DNA of 64,000 nucleotides from positions 78,285 through 142,284 of the forward strand of contig CAVPTW010000013.1 of the NCBI GenBank assembly GCA_963708735.1, given 5' to 3'. Under the pieces are notes generated by a model that ran no database searches, had not been told where the DNA came from, and worked only from the letters and a program-made list of their open reading frames with translations. How positions within the stretch are numbered: position 1 is the first letter of the stretch; every line of letters starts with the position of its first letter. The translations under genes and the position numbers were made by a program. The stretch comes from JAGPUQ01 sp963708735. Its GTDB lineage: Bacteria > Pseudomonadota > Gammaproteobacteria > Pseudomonadales > Porticoccaceae. Positions 26,185 through 35,786 of the stretch are shown here, piece by piece.

Positions 26185-26946
26185 ATGGTTTCGACTCGAG
26201 TGGATGCCTCGTCCAAACTGAAGCAGGCCGATGCAGCGGTAGCGGCAGCGAAAAAAGCGGTAGCACAGCATGGTGCGAAACTTGCAGCCGCCCGCGCCCA
26301 AGTAAAAACCTTGCGTGCCAAGGCGGTCAAGGGAGGCACCAAGGCCGCGAAGGTAGCGCTGTCGAACGCGCGCGATAAAACCCGCGCCGCGCAAAAAGCA
26401 CTGGCGGAGGTCAAGGATAAAGCCCGGGTCGCTCTGGCGGAGCAGCGCGTGAGCAAGGTGGAAATGCGCAAGTTGCAGGTCGAGAAGCGCGCGCTTGCCC
26501 GCGTTGAGGGCGTGCGCAAGACCATCGAAAAACGTCGGAGTGGCGATCTCGCCAAGGCCCTGAAGAAATATGAAGAGCGCTGGCTCAAGCGCCGCCGCGC
26601 CGCGGATGCCCGCAAGATAAAGGCGTCCGAAGCCAAGGCGGCAAAGCGTATCAAAGCGGCGGCGAAACTCGCTGCGGCAGCCATGAAGGTGGCGCGCAAA
26701 GCGGTTTCCGGCGCGCCGGTGCGGGCCAAGCGTGCAGTAAAGGCGAATCCTGTTGCAAAAACGGGGACAGCCAAAACCAAGCCCACCGCAAAAGACAAAA
26801 TCGCCGCCAAAGCGAAGCCCGCCGGCAAGGCCAAGGTAATGGCCAAAGCCAAGGTGGCCGCCAAGGCCAAAGCGGCTCCCAAGACTCGGCGTGCAAAAAA
26901 ATCGGTCCCCGCAGCTCAGGCAGCGGCCGTGAAGGCCCCGGCCTGA
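26185..26946 (+). CDS. Histone-H1-like, Lys/Ala-rich DNA-binding protein (AlgP-like)
   Basis: A 253-residue, strongly basic protein. The N-terminal two thirds (about 1-165) are predicted to form a long charged coiled coil (KLKQADAAVAAAKKAV, KVEMRKLQVEKRALARVEG). The C-terminal ~85 residues are low-complexity KAKPAGKAKVMAKAKVAAK-type repeats like eukaryotic H1 tails and Pseudomonas AlgP. Such proteins coat DNA non-specifically. GGAG precedes the ATG. AlgP is linked to alginate control, which is suggestive beside a mucABD cluster but not proof. The repeat tail makes length variation likely. Confidence 0.8.
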   Translation: MVSTRVDASSKLKQADAAVAAAKKAVAQHGAKLAAARAQVKTLRAKAVKGGTKAAKVALSNARDKTRAAQKALAEVKDKARVALAEQRVSKVEMRKLQVEKRALARVEGVRKTIEKRRSGDLAKALKKYEERWLKRRRAADARKIKASEAKAAKRIKAAAKLAAAAMKVARKAVSGAPVRAKRAVKANPVAKTGTAKTKPTAKDKIAAKAKPAGKAKVMAKAKVAAKAKAAPKTRRAKKSVPAAQAAAVKAPA

Positions 26947-27082
26947 TCTAACGACGGTTTTCGCTGCCAGCCAGGCCGGTCGGGGTTTGCCCCGATCGAC
27001 CTGTGCGTTGCAACCCGCTGGCGGTGGGTAACCCGCGTATCGCCGTTGTTGGCGCGCGGTGGTGGCCATCAGGTGCCCTGTC

Positions 27083-27787
27083 ATGACCATTTTGCTCGCC
27101 ATCGAGACTTCGGCCAATCTATGTTCGGTCGCTCTGGCGCGGGATGGTGAAATCGTTGACCTGGTTGTTTCTGAACCGCGCGGCCACGCCCGATATCTGC
27201 TGCCAGCGATTGATCGCCTGCTGATCGATACGGGTCTGACGCTGCGCCATCTCGATGCCATCGCCGTGACGACCGGCCCGGGATCGTTTACCGGCCTGCG
27301 CATCGGTATCGGTGTTGCGCAAGGTCTGGCCTATGGCGCGGATCTGCCCGCGGTGCCGGTGTCGTCGCTGGCGACGTTGGCACAGGGTGGTATTCGCGGC
27401 GGGCACTTGGTGCAGGGTGATGTCGCGGTGACCGTGCTCGATGCCCGCATGGATGAAGTGTACTGGGGGCTTTATCAGGTCGCCGGTGAGCTGGTCGTCG
27501 CTGTGTGCCCGGATCGGGTCGACGCTCCGCGTGCGATAAAGTTCGCTGGCGATCCGCCGGGCGGGTCGCGTTACGTCGGTCTGGGCGACGGCTGGAAGTT
27601 CGCGGCGCAATTTCCATTCAAGCCCGCCCACTACGACGTCCAGGCGGCACCCCAGGCGCGCGATATGATTCCCCTGGCGCTGGCCGCGCTGCGTGCCGGA
27701 GCGACGGTGACGCCGGAGGCGCTCGAACCGCGATATTTGCGCGACAACCACTGGCAGAAACGGCAGCGACCCCAACGCGCCGGGTGA
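27083..27787 (+). CDS. tsaB: tRNA threonylcarbamoyladenosine biosynthesis protein TsaB
   Basis: A 234-residue ASKHA-fold protein beginning MTILLAIETSANLCSVAL. It contains VTTGPGSFTGLRIGIGVAQGLAYG, the TsaB signature, and VLDARMDEVYWGLY. It partners with TsaD and TsaE in t6A37 formation on ANN-reading tRNAs. A GTG eight codons upstream is in frame but would add residues not typical of the family. Confidence 0.95.
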   Translation: MTILLAIETSANLCSVALARDGEIVDLVVSEPRGHARYLLPAIDRLLIDTGLTLRHLDAIAVTTGPGSFTGLRIGIGVAQGLAYGADLPAVPVSSLATLAQGGIRGGHLVQGDVAVTVLDARMDEVYWGLYQVAGELVVAVCPDRVDAPRAIKFAGDPPGGSRYVGLGDGWKFAAQFPFKPAHYDVQAAPQARDMIPLALAALRAGATVTPEALEPRYLRDNHWQKRQRPQRAG

Positions 27788-27804
27788 GACGTGCAGCGGG
27801 CCAG

Positions 27805-27824
27805 GCTCGGCAAATGTGCCGAGC
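27805..27824 (+). terminator. 8-bp hairpin after tsaB
   Basis: GCTCGGCA and TGCCGAGC flank an AATG tetraloop, and further complementarity (GCCAG / CTGGC) can extend the stem. It lies 18 bp after the tsaB stop. No T-run follows, so termination activity is uncertain. Confidence 0.4.
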
Positions 27825-27876
27825 GCGCTGGCGGACGACCGGGTTGCAGCGCAATCGCTGAGCGATGGAGCATGGC

Positions 27877-28779
27877 ATGAAGATCGAACGGGTGGCCTTT
27901 ATCGGTCTCGGCGTCATGGGTTTCCCCATGGCGGGCCATCTGCGCGCCGCGGGACTCGAGGTGACGGTCTACAACCGCACACACGCACGCGCCCGGCAGT
28001 GGGCCGGACACTATCAGGGCAGTATTGCGGCGACCCCGGCGGAAGCCGCCACCAACGCCCAGGTGGTGTTCGCCTGCGTCGGCCGTGACGATGATGTACG
28101 GGAAATTGCCCTCGGTGAGCGCGGCGCGCTCGCCGCCATGGACGCTGGCGCCATCTTTGTCGATCACACCACGGCGTCCGCGGCACTTGCGCGTGAACTC
28201 GATGGCCGTTGTCGCGAGTTGCAACTCGGTTTTCTCGACGCGCCAGTGAGTGGTGGTCAGCTCGGTGCCGAAAAAGGTGTGCTGACCGTGATGTGCGGCG
28301 GTTCTGCCGATACCTTTGCCCGGGTGGCGCCGGTGCTGGCCCATTACGCCCGGGCCGCGCAACTGTTGGGCCCGGCGGGCAGCGGTCAACTGTGCAAGAT
28401 GGTCAATCAGATCTGCATCGCGGGTCTGGTCCAGAGCCTCGCCGAAGGCATCCACTTTGCGCAACAGGCAGGGCTGGACCCGGTGCAGGTGATCGAGACC
28501 ATTTCGAAGGGCGCCGCGCAGTCCTGGCAGATGGACAACCGGCACGCCACCATGATCCGGGGTGAATACACGCACGGTTTCGCGGTCGACTGGATGCGCA
28601 AGGATCTCGACATCGTGCTTGCCGAAGCGCGCCGCAATGGCGCGCGCCTGCCCGTCGCGGCGCTGGTGGATCAGTTCTACGCCGACATCCAGGCCGCCGG
28701 TGGCGGGCGCTGGGATACCTCGAGCCTGCTTACCCGGCTACAGACCGCGACCGCCGCCGGCAAGGAGAACAACGGATGA
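27877..28779 (+). CDS. NAD(P)-dependent 3-hydroxyisobutyrate / tartronate-semialdehyde-type dehydrogenase
   Basis: A 300-residue beta-hydroxyacid dehydrogenase. Rossmann motif GLGVMGFPMAGHL begins near residue 9, the substrate-binding motif is FLDAPVSGGQLGAEKG, and the catalytic lysine lies in GSGQLCKMVNQ. Position 2 of the fold reads YNRTHARA, which suggests NADP preference (arginine after the second strand). Candidate substrates include 3-hydroxyisobutyrate, tartronate semialdehyde and succinic semialdehyde. The ATG at 27877 has GGAG six bases upstream; an ATG four codons earlier is possible. It overlaps the peptidase gene by 4 bp. Confidence 0.88.
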   Translation: MKIERVAFIGLGVMGFPMAGHLRAAGLEVTVYNRTHARARQWAGHYQGSIAATPAEAATNAQVVFACVGRDDDVREIALGERGALAAMDAGAIFVDHTTASAALARELDGRCRELQLGFLDAPVSGGQLGAEKGVLTVMCGGSADTFARVAPVLAHYARAAQLLGPAGSGQLCKMVNQICIAGLVQSLAEGIHFAQQAGLDPVQVIETISKGAAQSWQMDNRHATMIRGEYTHGFAVDWMRKDLDIVLAEARRNGARLPVAALVDQFYADIQAAGGGRWDTSSLLTRLQTATAAGKENNG

Positions 28780-30083
28780 CGCACGCGAGCGAATTCAACG
28801 CGGGTCTGCTGGACTTTCTGGCGCGGTCGCCGACACCGTTTCACGCCACTGCGAATCTCGCGGCGCTGCTGGCAGTCGCGGGGTTCGAGGCGTTGGCGGA
28901 AACCGCCGACTGGGATCTGAAGCCCGGCGGTCGCTACTACAGCATCCGCAATGATGCGTCGCTGATTGCTTTTGTATTGGGTTCGGAAGCACTCAGCCGC
29001 CATGGCATCCGCATGCTGGGCGCTCACACCGACAGTCCCTGTTTGATGGTGCGGCCCCATCCGGAAAAAAATCGGCGCGGGTATTTTCAGTTGGGCGTCG
29101 AGGTCTACGGTGGCGCGCTGCTGAATCCCTGGTTCGATCGCGATCTTTCCCTGGCCGGGCGGGTCGTGGTGCGCGACAGTGCGAGTGGCCGCCTGCGGTC
29201 GCGCCTGGTGGATTTTTGCCGCCCGCTGGCGGTGATTCCGAGTCTCGCCATTCATCTCGACCGCGAGGTCAATCGCAACCGCAGTATCAACGCTGAAACC
29301 GATATCCAGCCGTTGCTCGGGCAACTGATCGGTGAATCCACCGGCGATCTGCGGCGGTTGCTCGCCGAAGAACTGGCCGCCAAGGGCGCCGCCGCGGGCG
29401 AAGTGCTGGATTTCGAGCTCTGCCTGTACGATACCCAGCCGCCGGCGCAAATCGGTCTCTGTGGTGAGTTCATCGCCGCCGCGCGGCTCGATAATCTGTT
29501 GAGTTGCTATGTCGGTGTGCAGGCGTTGCTCGCCGCGCGGAGCAATGAAACCCGTCTCGTCCTGTGCAGCGATCACGAGGAAGTCGGCAGCGCTTCCGCG
29601 AGCGGCGCGCAGGGCCCTTTTCTGGAATCGGTGCTGACGCGCCTGGTGCCGGATGCGACCGAGCGCACCCGCACCCTGACGGCGTCGTTGCTGATTTCTG
29701 CCGACAACGCCCACGGCGTGCATCCCAACTTTCCCGCCCGCCACGAAGACGATCACGGACCCTTGCTGAATCGCGGCCCGGTGCTCAAGGTCAACACCAA
29801 TCAGCGTTATGCCACCAACAGTGTGACGGCGGCGCGACTGCGTCAGTGGGCGCGGGATGCGGACGTGGCGCTGCAAACCTTTGTGGCCCGCAACGACATG
29901 GGTTGCGGCAGCACCATCGGGCCGCTTACCGCGACGCGGATCGGCGTCCCGACGCTGGATCTGGGGGTGCCGACCCTGGCCATGCATTCGATCCGGGAAT
30001 TGGCGGGCAGCGCGGATGCGAAAAGTTTATTTGCGCTTGTCACGCGCTGTTTCAATCATCCCGGATCGCTTGCCGTCGATTGA
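28776..30083 (+). CDS. apeB: M18 family aminopeptidase
   Basis: A 435-residue dizinc aminopeptidase of the aspartyl-aminopeptidase family. Zinc ligands are seen in LGAHTDSPCL (H84, D86), CSDHEEVGSASASG (catalytic Glu pair) and the C-terminal TLAMHSIRE histidine. Length matches bacterial ApeB (~430). AAGGAG lies eight bases before the ATG, inside the upstream gene, so expression is coupled to the dehydrogenase. It converges on the efflux operon. Confidence 0.93.
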   Translation: MTHASEFNAGLLDFLARSPTPFHATANLAALLAVAGFEALAETADWDLKPGGRYYSIRNDASLIAFVLGSEALSRHGIRMLGAHTDSPCLMVRPHPEKNRRGYFQLGVEVYGGALLNPWFDRDLSLAGRVVVRDSASGRLRSRLVDFCRPLAVIPSLAIHLDREVNRNRSINAETDIQPLLGQLIGESTGDLRRLLAEELAAKGAAAGEVLDFELCLYDTQPPAQIGLCGEFIAAARLDNLLSCYVGVQALLAARSNETRLVLCSDHEEVGSASASGAQGPFLESVLTRLVPDATERTRTLTASLLISADNAHGVHPNFPARHEDDHGPLLNRGPVLKVNTNQRYATNSVTAARLRQWARDADVALQTFVARNDMGCGSTIGPLTATRIGVPTLDLGVPTLAMHSIRELAGSADAKSLFALVTRCFNHPGSLAVD

Positions 30084-30158
30084 CGCGCGCGCTTTTCACG
30101 ACGAGTTTCCCGTCACGCCGTCAGCACCGCCAGCGACATCAACGATTGGTTTAAGGCA

Positions 30159-31439
30159 TCACAGTGTGCCGAGCGCCCGATGTAAAAGCAGGCCCGCAAG
30201 TATCCGGTCGTAAGTCGCATTGAGTCGGTTGATGGACGCCTGCAGACGCAGGGTTTCGGCGTCCAGGACCTGGGAGTGGCTGACCATCCCCTCGCGGTAG
30301 AGATTGCCGGTGGCGGTGAGATTTTCCTCGCTCTGGGCCACGGCACTGGTGGCTGCGGCCAGACGCTCGCCGGTCGCGTTGTAGTCGAGCCAGGCCTGGC
30401 GCACTTGCAGTTCGATGAGGGTCTGGAGATCGTCCAGTTGCGCCTGTGCCGCGGCAGCCTGGTGGTTCAGATCGGCGCTCTCGTGGCGACTCGCGCCGCC
30501 GTCGAAGACCTGCCACACCATGCCGACGTTGGCTGCCCACACGGATTCGTTGACCTGATTCGAGTTTTCCTGGTAGCCATAGCCCCCGCCCAGCGCTACC
30601 TGGGGCCGCACCGCGGCCCGGACGCTGTCGGCGCGGCGGGTGAGGGCGGTGATGCGCTGACGCAGCGCGGCGAGTTCGGAACGTTGCGCAAGCGCAGACG
30701 CGGTAAGCAGCGCAAGGTCGCGGCCATCGACGCTGACCACGGGTTCGGCGAGCGCAACGGGCTGATCCAGCGGCCTGGCGAGCAAGCGGTTGTAGGCGGC
30801 GCTCGCCAGGTCGTGACGATTGCGCGCCGTGGTGAGCTGCTGGCGGGCGTCCGCGATCGACACCGCCGCCGCCAGCACATCGGTGTTGGCCACCAGTCCC
30901 TGGCGCTTGAGGTTGCCGACATCGCGCGCATGCTCGGTGAGACTCGCCAGATGACTCTCCGCCAGTTCAATGCCATGTTCGGCGCGCAGCACCTCCACCA
31001 GGGCCGCTGCCACGGCCATTTTCAATTCCTGGGTTTCACTCTCGGCGTCGCGCTGCGCGGCGTTTTCGCCGGCCCGCGCGGCGGCGATGGTGGCGGGAAT
31101 GCGGCCGCTGGTATAGAGCGGCAGCATCGAATAGGCACTGTAATACAGCGCGCTCTGCTCCCAGTAACCGAAACGGAAATCCTGGCCGGCAAACTTGCCC
31201 TCAATCGTCGGTGGATTATCGAGGCGCATGTAGTTGGCGCTCAAGGTGACTTGCGGCAGGCGCGTCGCCTCGGCCTGCGCCACGCCTTGCGCGGCCGCGC
31301 GCTGCTGCTCCCCGACGGCTTGCAGGTGATGGTTGTCGGCGAGTGCGATGCGCCAGGCGTCGTCCAGTGTTTCCAGTGCAACGCTGGCCCCGGTCCACAA
31401 CATGAGTGTCAGGCCGATTGGCAGGGCGAGCGGTTTCAC
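30159..31439 (-). CDS. TolC-family outer-membrane efflux protein
   Basis: A 426-residue protein with a signal peptide (MKPLALPIGLTLMLWTGASVA) followed by two OEP repeats: long helical stretches separated by beta segments, with ETQELKMAVAAALVEVLRAEHGIELAE in the first and QTLIELQVRQAWLDYNATGERL in the second. It is the outer-membrane duct for the RND pump encoded upstream. GTG start overlaps the RND stop (GTGA). It is the last gene of the operon. Confidence 0.92.
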   Translation of the reverse strand: MKPLALPIGLTLMLWTGASVALETLDDAWRIALADNHHLQAVGEQQRAAAQGVAQAEATRLPQVTLSANYMRLDNPPTIEGKFAGQDFRFGYWEQSALYYSAYSMLPLYTSGRIPATIAAARAGENAAQRDAESETQELKMAVAAALVEVLRAEHGIELAESHLASLTEHARDVGNLKRQGLVANTDVLAAAVSIADARQQLTTARNRHDLASAAYNRLLARPLDQPVALAEPVVSVDGRDLALLTASALAQRSELAALRQRITALTRRADSVRAAVRPQVALGGGYGYQENSNQVNESVWAANVGMVWQVFDGGASRHESADLNHQAAAAQAQLDDLQTLIELQVRQAWLDYNATGERLAAATSAVAQSEENLTATGNLYREGMVSHSQVLDAETLRLQASINRLNATYDRILAGLLLHRALGTL

Positions 31440-34400
31440 AATGTGATCTCCCTGCGGCCGCGATATTCGCGTTCGAGCATCTGATGGAACAGCACCGGGA
31501 CCACAACGATGGTGAGAAAGGTGGATACCAGCGTACCGAAGATCAGCGAAATCGCGAGACCGCCGAAAATCGGGTCACGGATCATTACCGCGCTGCCGAG
31601 CACGGTGGCGAGTGCGGTGAGCAGGATCGGACGCACCCGCAGCAGGGTCGCTTCCAGCACTGCCTCGCGCAATGCGACCCCTTGTTTCAGGTGGTCGCGC
31701 ACGAAGTCGATGATGAGCAGCGAGTTGCGCACCACGATTCCGGCCAGCGCGATCACCCCGATCATGGATGTGGAGGTGAAGGTCTGACCCAGTAGCCAGT
31801 GGCCGGGGAATACGCCGATCAGGCCCAGCGGGATGGATGCCATCGCCACCAGGGGAATGCGGAAGGACTGGTAGTAGGCGACCAGCAGAATGTAAATGAA
31901 CAGCAGTGCCAGGCCGAGCGCATTGACGAGGTCGCGGAACGCATCCAGCGTAAGGCGCATTTCGCCGTCCCACAGCAAGTGGTAACCGGTGATGGTGTTG
32001 GCGTCGGTCCGGTTGAGCCGCAGGTTGCCGGTGGTCAAATGCTGGCCGTCGGGCGTTGCCAGGCCGTCGAGCACACGATCGAGGTGCAGCACGGCGAAGA
32101 TGGGCGTGCTGCGAGCGAGTTCTCCCGTCACATAGACAACGCGCTCATAGTCCTTGTGGAGGATCGGCTTTGCGGCGAAACCCCGGGTTACCGAGGTGAG
32201 GCTCGAGAGTGGAATCTTCTGTCCCGTGGCGTTCGTTATGAGCGCGGTGGTCAGATCTTCGGGATTGAGCTCGCGCGCCTGCGGCAGGGCGAGGCGAATC
32301 GGGACCGGGTGCCGCTCCTCCGGGGCATAAAGCCGGCCGATGGTCGTGCCGCGCAGCAACAGGTGCAACTCCTCGGCCACCGCGGTCGGACTGATGCCGG
32401 CGAGCGCGGCCTTTTCGCGGTCCACGCCGAGAATCCGGGCCGGCATCGACACATGTGAGGAGGTGTCGACCTCGACCATGTCATGCGTCTCACGGAAAGC
32501 CGTTGCGACCTGGGTGGCGATCGCTTCCATGACGCCGAGATCGCGGCCGTAGATTTCCGCCAGCACACTGGCCCGCATCGGCGGGCCGGGCGGATCTTCC
32601 ACCAGGCGGATCAGCGCGCCCGGGTAGCGATTCTGAATGGCGACGACTTCGTCGCGCAGACGCAGCACCAGGGCGATGGAGCTGATGTCGCGGTGCTCCT
32701 TGGGCGCCAGATTGACCCGTACCTCGGCGATATGCGCGCCGGCCTTGTTGGTCGCGCCGCGCAGCAGACCGTTGAAATCGACCACGCCGGACTGTCCCAC
32801 CCAGGTCTGGTAGTTGAGGATTTCCGGCTGCCGGCGCAGCAGGTCGCCGACTTCACGCGCCACCTGATCGGTGATCTCGAGCGGGGAGTCCTCGGGCATG
32901 TCGATGGTGATGTTGAAGGTGTTTTTGTTGTCCTTGAGCAGCATCGCCAGATCGACGCCCAGCAGCGACACCGGCCCGCCGACGCCGCTTGGCCTCAGGA
33001 ACTGCCAGGTGGGTTGCAGACAGGCAAGGACGATGGCGCCGATCACGGCCAGGTAGAGGCAGCGCCGCGCGTTCGGACGAATCAGCAGAGGTGTCAGCCA
33101 GCGCCGGTACAGGCGCGTGAGCCGCGACTGCTTCTGGATCGGGGCCAGCAGGGGCGACTCGCGGCCGAGCCAGCGATGGGCCGCCCAGGGCGTGACGATA
33201 TAGGCCACCAGCAGGGACGCAAACATGGCGATCGGCACATTGAATGCCACCGGGTAAAAGTACTGCCCCACCATGCCGCTGAGGGCAACCAGCATCGAGG
33301 AAAAGCCGAGGATGACGGCGAACGTGGCCAGGCTGGTGGCATTGCCGATTTCGTTGGTGGCCTGGATGGCGAGCTCGCGCCGGTTTCCGTTGCCGCCGTG
33401 ATGGAAATGGCGGTGGATGTTTTCCACCACCACCATGGCATCGTCCACCAGCATGCCGAGCGACAGAATCAGGGCGAACAGGGTGACGCGGTTGATGGTG
33501 GGGCCGAACAGGTAGTCCGCGCCCAGGGTGAGCGCTACGGTGATCGGGACCGCCATTGCCACCACCAGCGCGGAACGCCAGCCGAGAAAAAAGATGGTGA
33601 CGACGAGGACGCACACCAGCGCGATGCCAAACTCCTCCAGCAAACGGTTCACGGCCTCGTTGGCCTTGGCGCCGTCGTTGCGGGTGATGATGAGATCGAT
33701 CCCGGCAGGGACGAAGGTGGGACGCATGGCGTCGATGCGGGCGAGCACTTCATTCGCCATGGCGACGGCGTTGGTGTTGGCCCGCTTCGCCACCGCGAGC
33801 GTCACCGCCGCCAGTTCCGGATCGGCATCGCGGCCGAATGCGGGGTCGGCGGGCCCGTAGGCAAACCGGCTCAGGCTGGTGCGCTCGGGCGGGGGGCCGT
33901 CGCGAACCGAGGCAACGTCCGACAGATACACCAGGCGCTGGTTCTGACTGCCCACGACCACCTGTTCGAGTTCCCCAACATCGAACAGCCGATCGTTCAG
34001 CGTGGTTTCAACCTGGCGCTGGCCGGCGACCTGAGTCCCGAGCGGAACCCGGATGTTGGCGAGCGCGATGGCCTGCTGCAACTGCGCCAGCGGGATCCCG
34101 TAGGCGTCGAGTCGCGCCAGATCCGGCTCGACGCGCACTTCGCGGTCGCGGCCGCCGCGCACATAGGCGTCGGCTACCGGGCGCAGACTGCGCAACTGAT
34201 CGGTCATGCGTTCGGCGATGCGTCGGAGGGCGTAATCGTCGTACAGCGAAGAGGCAAGCGTGACCGTGACTATGGGCACGTCGTCCACATCGACGCTTTT
34301 CACCAGTGGTGTACTGGTGTCGGCGGGCAGCAGTTCGCGCGATTGCAAAATGTGATCGTAGAGTTTGACCAGGGATTTTTCCTTGTCCTGACCGACTTCG

Positions 34401-34708
34401 AATTGCACGTTCAGAATTGCCAGCGAATCCATCGCCGTGGCGTAGGTGTGATCGACGCCCGCGATCTGCTTGATGGTATTTTCCAGCGGGCGGACGACGA
34501 GGGTTTCCATCTCTTGCGGGGTGGCGCCCGGCAGTTGCACGATGATGTCGGCGGCCGGTACCACGATCTGGGGGTTTTCCTCACGCGGCGTATTGCGGAT
34601 CGCCACCACCCCCAGCAGCAGACAGGCGAGGATGATCACCGGGGTGATGCGCGAAGTGACGAAGGTCCGCGTCAGCCAGCCCGCGGCGTTGAAGCCCGAA
34701 TCATTCAC
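31436..34708 (-). CDS. RND-family efflux pump permease (AcrB-like)
   Basis: A 1090-residue inner-membrane pump. Twelve transmembrane segments are arranged as 1+5 and 1+5 around two large periplasmic domains. The proton-relay aspartate pair is in LGMLVDDAMVVVENIHRH (TM4). An N-terminal start WLTRTFVTSRITPVIILACL precedes the first helix. The motif composition is of the hydrophobe/amphiphile exporter class rather than the heavy-metal CzcA class. GTG start gives MNDSGFNAAGWL; it overlaps the adaptor stop by 8 bp. Substrate cannot be read from sequence. Confidence 0.94.
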   Translation of the reverse strand: MNDSGFNAAGWLTRTFVTSRITPVIILACLLLGVVAIRNTPREENPQIVVPAADIIVQLPGATPQEMETLVVRPLENTIKQIAGVDHTYATAMDSLAILNVQFEVGQDKEKSLVKLYDHILQSRELLPADTSTPLVKSVDVDDVPIVTVTLASSLYDDYALRRIAERMTDQLRSLRPVADAYVRGGRDREVRVEPDLARLDAYGIPLAQLQQAIALANIRVPLGTQVAGQRQVETTLNDRLFDVGELEQVVVGSQNQRLVYLSDVASVRDGPPPERTSLSRFAYGPADPAFGRDADPELAAVTLAVAKRANTNAVAMANEVLARIDAMRPTFVPAGIDLIITRNDGAKANEAVNRLLEEFGIALVCVLVVTIFFLGWRSALVVAMAVPITVALTLGADYLFGPTINRVTLFALILSLGMLVDDAMVVVENIHRHFHHGGNGNRRELAIQATNEIGNATSLATFAVILGFSSMLVALSGMVGQYFYPVAFNVPIAMFASLLVAYIVTPWAAHRWLGRESPLLAPIQKQSRLTRLYRRWLTPLLIRPNARRCLYLAVIGAIVLACLQPTWQFLRPSGVGGPVSLLGVDLAMLLKDNKNTFNITIDMPEDSPLEITDQVAREVGDLLRRQPEILNYQTWVGQSGVVDFNGLLRGATNKAGAHIAEVRVNLAPKEHRDISSIALVLRLRDEVVAIQNRYPGALIRLVEDPPGPPMRASVLAEIYGRDLGVMEAIATQVATAFRETHDMVEVDTSSHVSMPARILGVDREKAALAGISPTAVAEELHLLLRGTTIGRLYAPEERHPVPIRLALPQARELNPEDLTTALITNATGQKIPLSSLTSVTRGFAAKPILHKDYERVVYVTGELARSTPIFAVLHLDRVLDGLATPDGQHLTTGNLRLNRTDANTITGYHLLWDGEMRLTLDAFRDLVNALGLALLFIYILLVAYYQSFRIPLVAMASIPLGLIGVFPGHWLLGQTFTSTSMIGVIALAGIVVRNSLLIIDFVRDHLKQGVALREAVLEATLLRVRPILLTALATVLGSAVMIRDPIFGGLAISLIFGTLVSTFLTIVVVPVLFHQMLEREYRGRREITL

Positions 34709-35786
34709 CGGGCACGACTTCCGGATCGATGCGCGTCCCTTCCGGCAACCGCGGCGCGGCGCGCGCGATGATGCGTTCGCCGGGCGCGATCCCGGCGGTG
34801 ACTTCGACCCGGTCCGGCCATTCGCGGCGGGTGCGCAGCCAGCGGAACCGGGCGCGCTGCTCGGCATCGACCACGAACACGCCGGTGAGTCCACCGCGCT
34901 CCACCAGCGCGGCGCGCGGCACCGCGAGCAGGGTTTCGGTGCCGAGCTTGAAGTGCGCGCGGCCAAACAGGCCGGGCGCGAGGCCCGGCGTTTCCGGCAA
35001 GGCGATTTTCACCGCGAAGCGCCGGGATACCGGATCCCCGGAGGGCACGATGCGCGCAAGCCTTCCCGGCAAGGGTGCGGCAATGCCGTCGACGGTCACG
35101 TTTACCGGCGCTCCCGGTGCGAGTGCCCCCACCCATTCTTCCGCGACCCAGGTTTCGAGCAGCAGGCCCGTGGGCGATTCCAGCGTCAGTAGCGGCAGTC
35201 CGGGTGCCACCAGATCGCCGCTGCGGCGGTGGCGCGCAATCACCACGGCATCCACCGGGCTGGCGATACGTGTGTACTGTTGCTGCGCGCTGGCCTGCTC
35301 CAGTGCGGCGCGTGCCGCGCGCAGCTGGCCGCTCGCGGCATCCCGTTGCAGACGGGCTTTGCGTACCTGCGCCTCGGGAATGCTGTTCTGCGCCAGCAGC
35401 GCCTCGTAGCGTGCGAGATCCGCCGCCGCATCCGCCAGCGCAGCCTGTGCGGTGTCGAGCGCGGCGCGGGCCTGAGCGATGGCGGCGGCGACCTGGCTGT
35501 CGTCGATCTGTACCAGCAGATCGCCGGCCGCGACATGATCGCCTTCGGCGACCGCGATGGTCTGGATATAGCCGCTGATCTTGGAGGCGATCTCGATGCG
35601 TCGGTCCGAGACGACATTCCCGGCCGCCTCGTAGTCGCGTGACTGGGTTGTGGTGGCGACGGTGATCACCGGCAACCGCAGCGCCGTTTCCGGCGCGGGC
35701 GCCTGGGTGTCGCCGGAGCAGCCCGCCAGCGCCATGACCAGCGGGATCAGCAGCCGCCATCCGGTCAGCGTGGTTGAACAGCGCAT
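34701..35786 (-). CDS. RND efflux periplasmic adaptor (membrane-fusion lipoprotein)
   Basis: A 361-residue HlyD/AcrA-type adaptor. The lipoprotein signal LVMALAGCSG puts the acylated cysteine at C23. A biotinyl/lipoyl half-motif (ASKISGYIQTIAVAEGDHVAAGDLLVQID), a helical hairpin (about 100-165), and beta-barrel and membrane-proximal domains follow. It bridges the RND pump and TolC. Its start codon overlaps the tetR stop by one base (TGATG). Confidence 0.93.
   Translation of the reverse strand: MRCSTTLTGWRLLIPLVMALAGCSGDTQAPAPETALRLPVITVATTTQSRDYEAAGNVVSDRRIEIASKISGYIQTIAVAEGDHVAAGDLLVQIDDSQVAAAIAQARAALDTAQAALADAAADLARYEALLAQNSIPEAQVRKARLQRDAASGQLRAARAALEQASAQQQYTRIASPVDAVVIARHRRSGDLVAPGLPLLTLESPTGLLLETWVAEEWVGALAPGAPVNVTVDGIAAPLPGRLARIVPSGDPVSRRFAVKIALPETPGLAPGLFGRAHFKLGTETLLAVPRAALVERGGLTGVFVVDAEQRARFRWLRTRREWPDRVEVTAGIAPGERIIARAAPRLPEGTRIDPEVVPGE

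Noticed and set aside
26980..26995. Hairpin TCGGGG-TTTG-CCCCGA after the histone-like gene as a terminator
   Set aside because: Only a 6-bp stem without a T-tract; too weak in GC-rich DNA.
32483..34771. A 762-codon frame antisense to the RND pump
   Set aside because: Shadow frame; the pump on the minus strand has all expected RND motifs.
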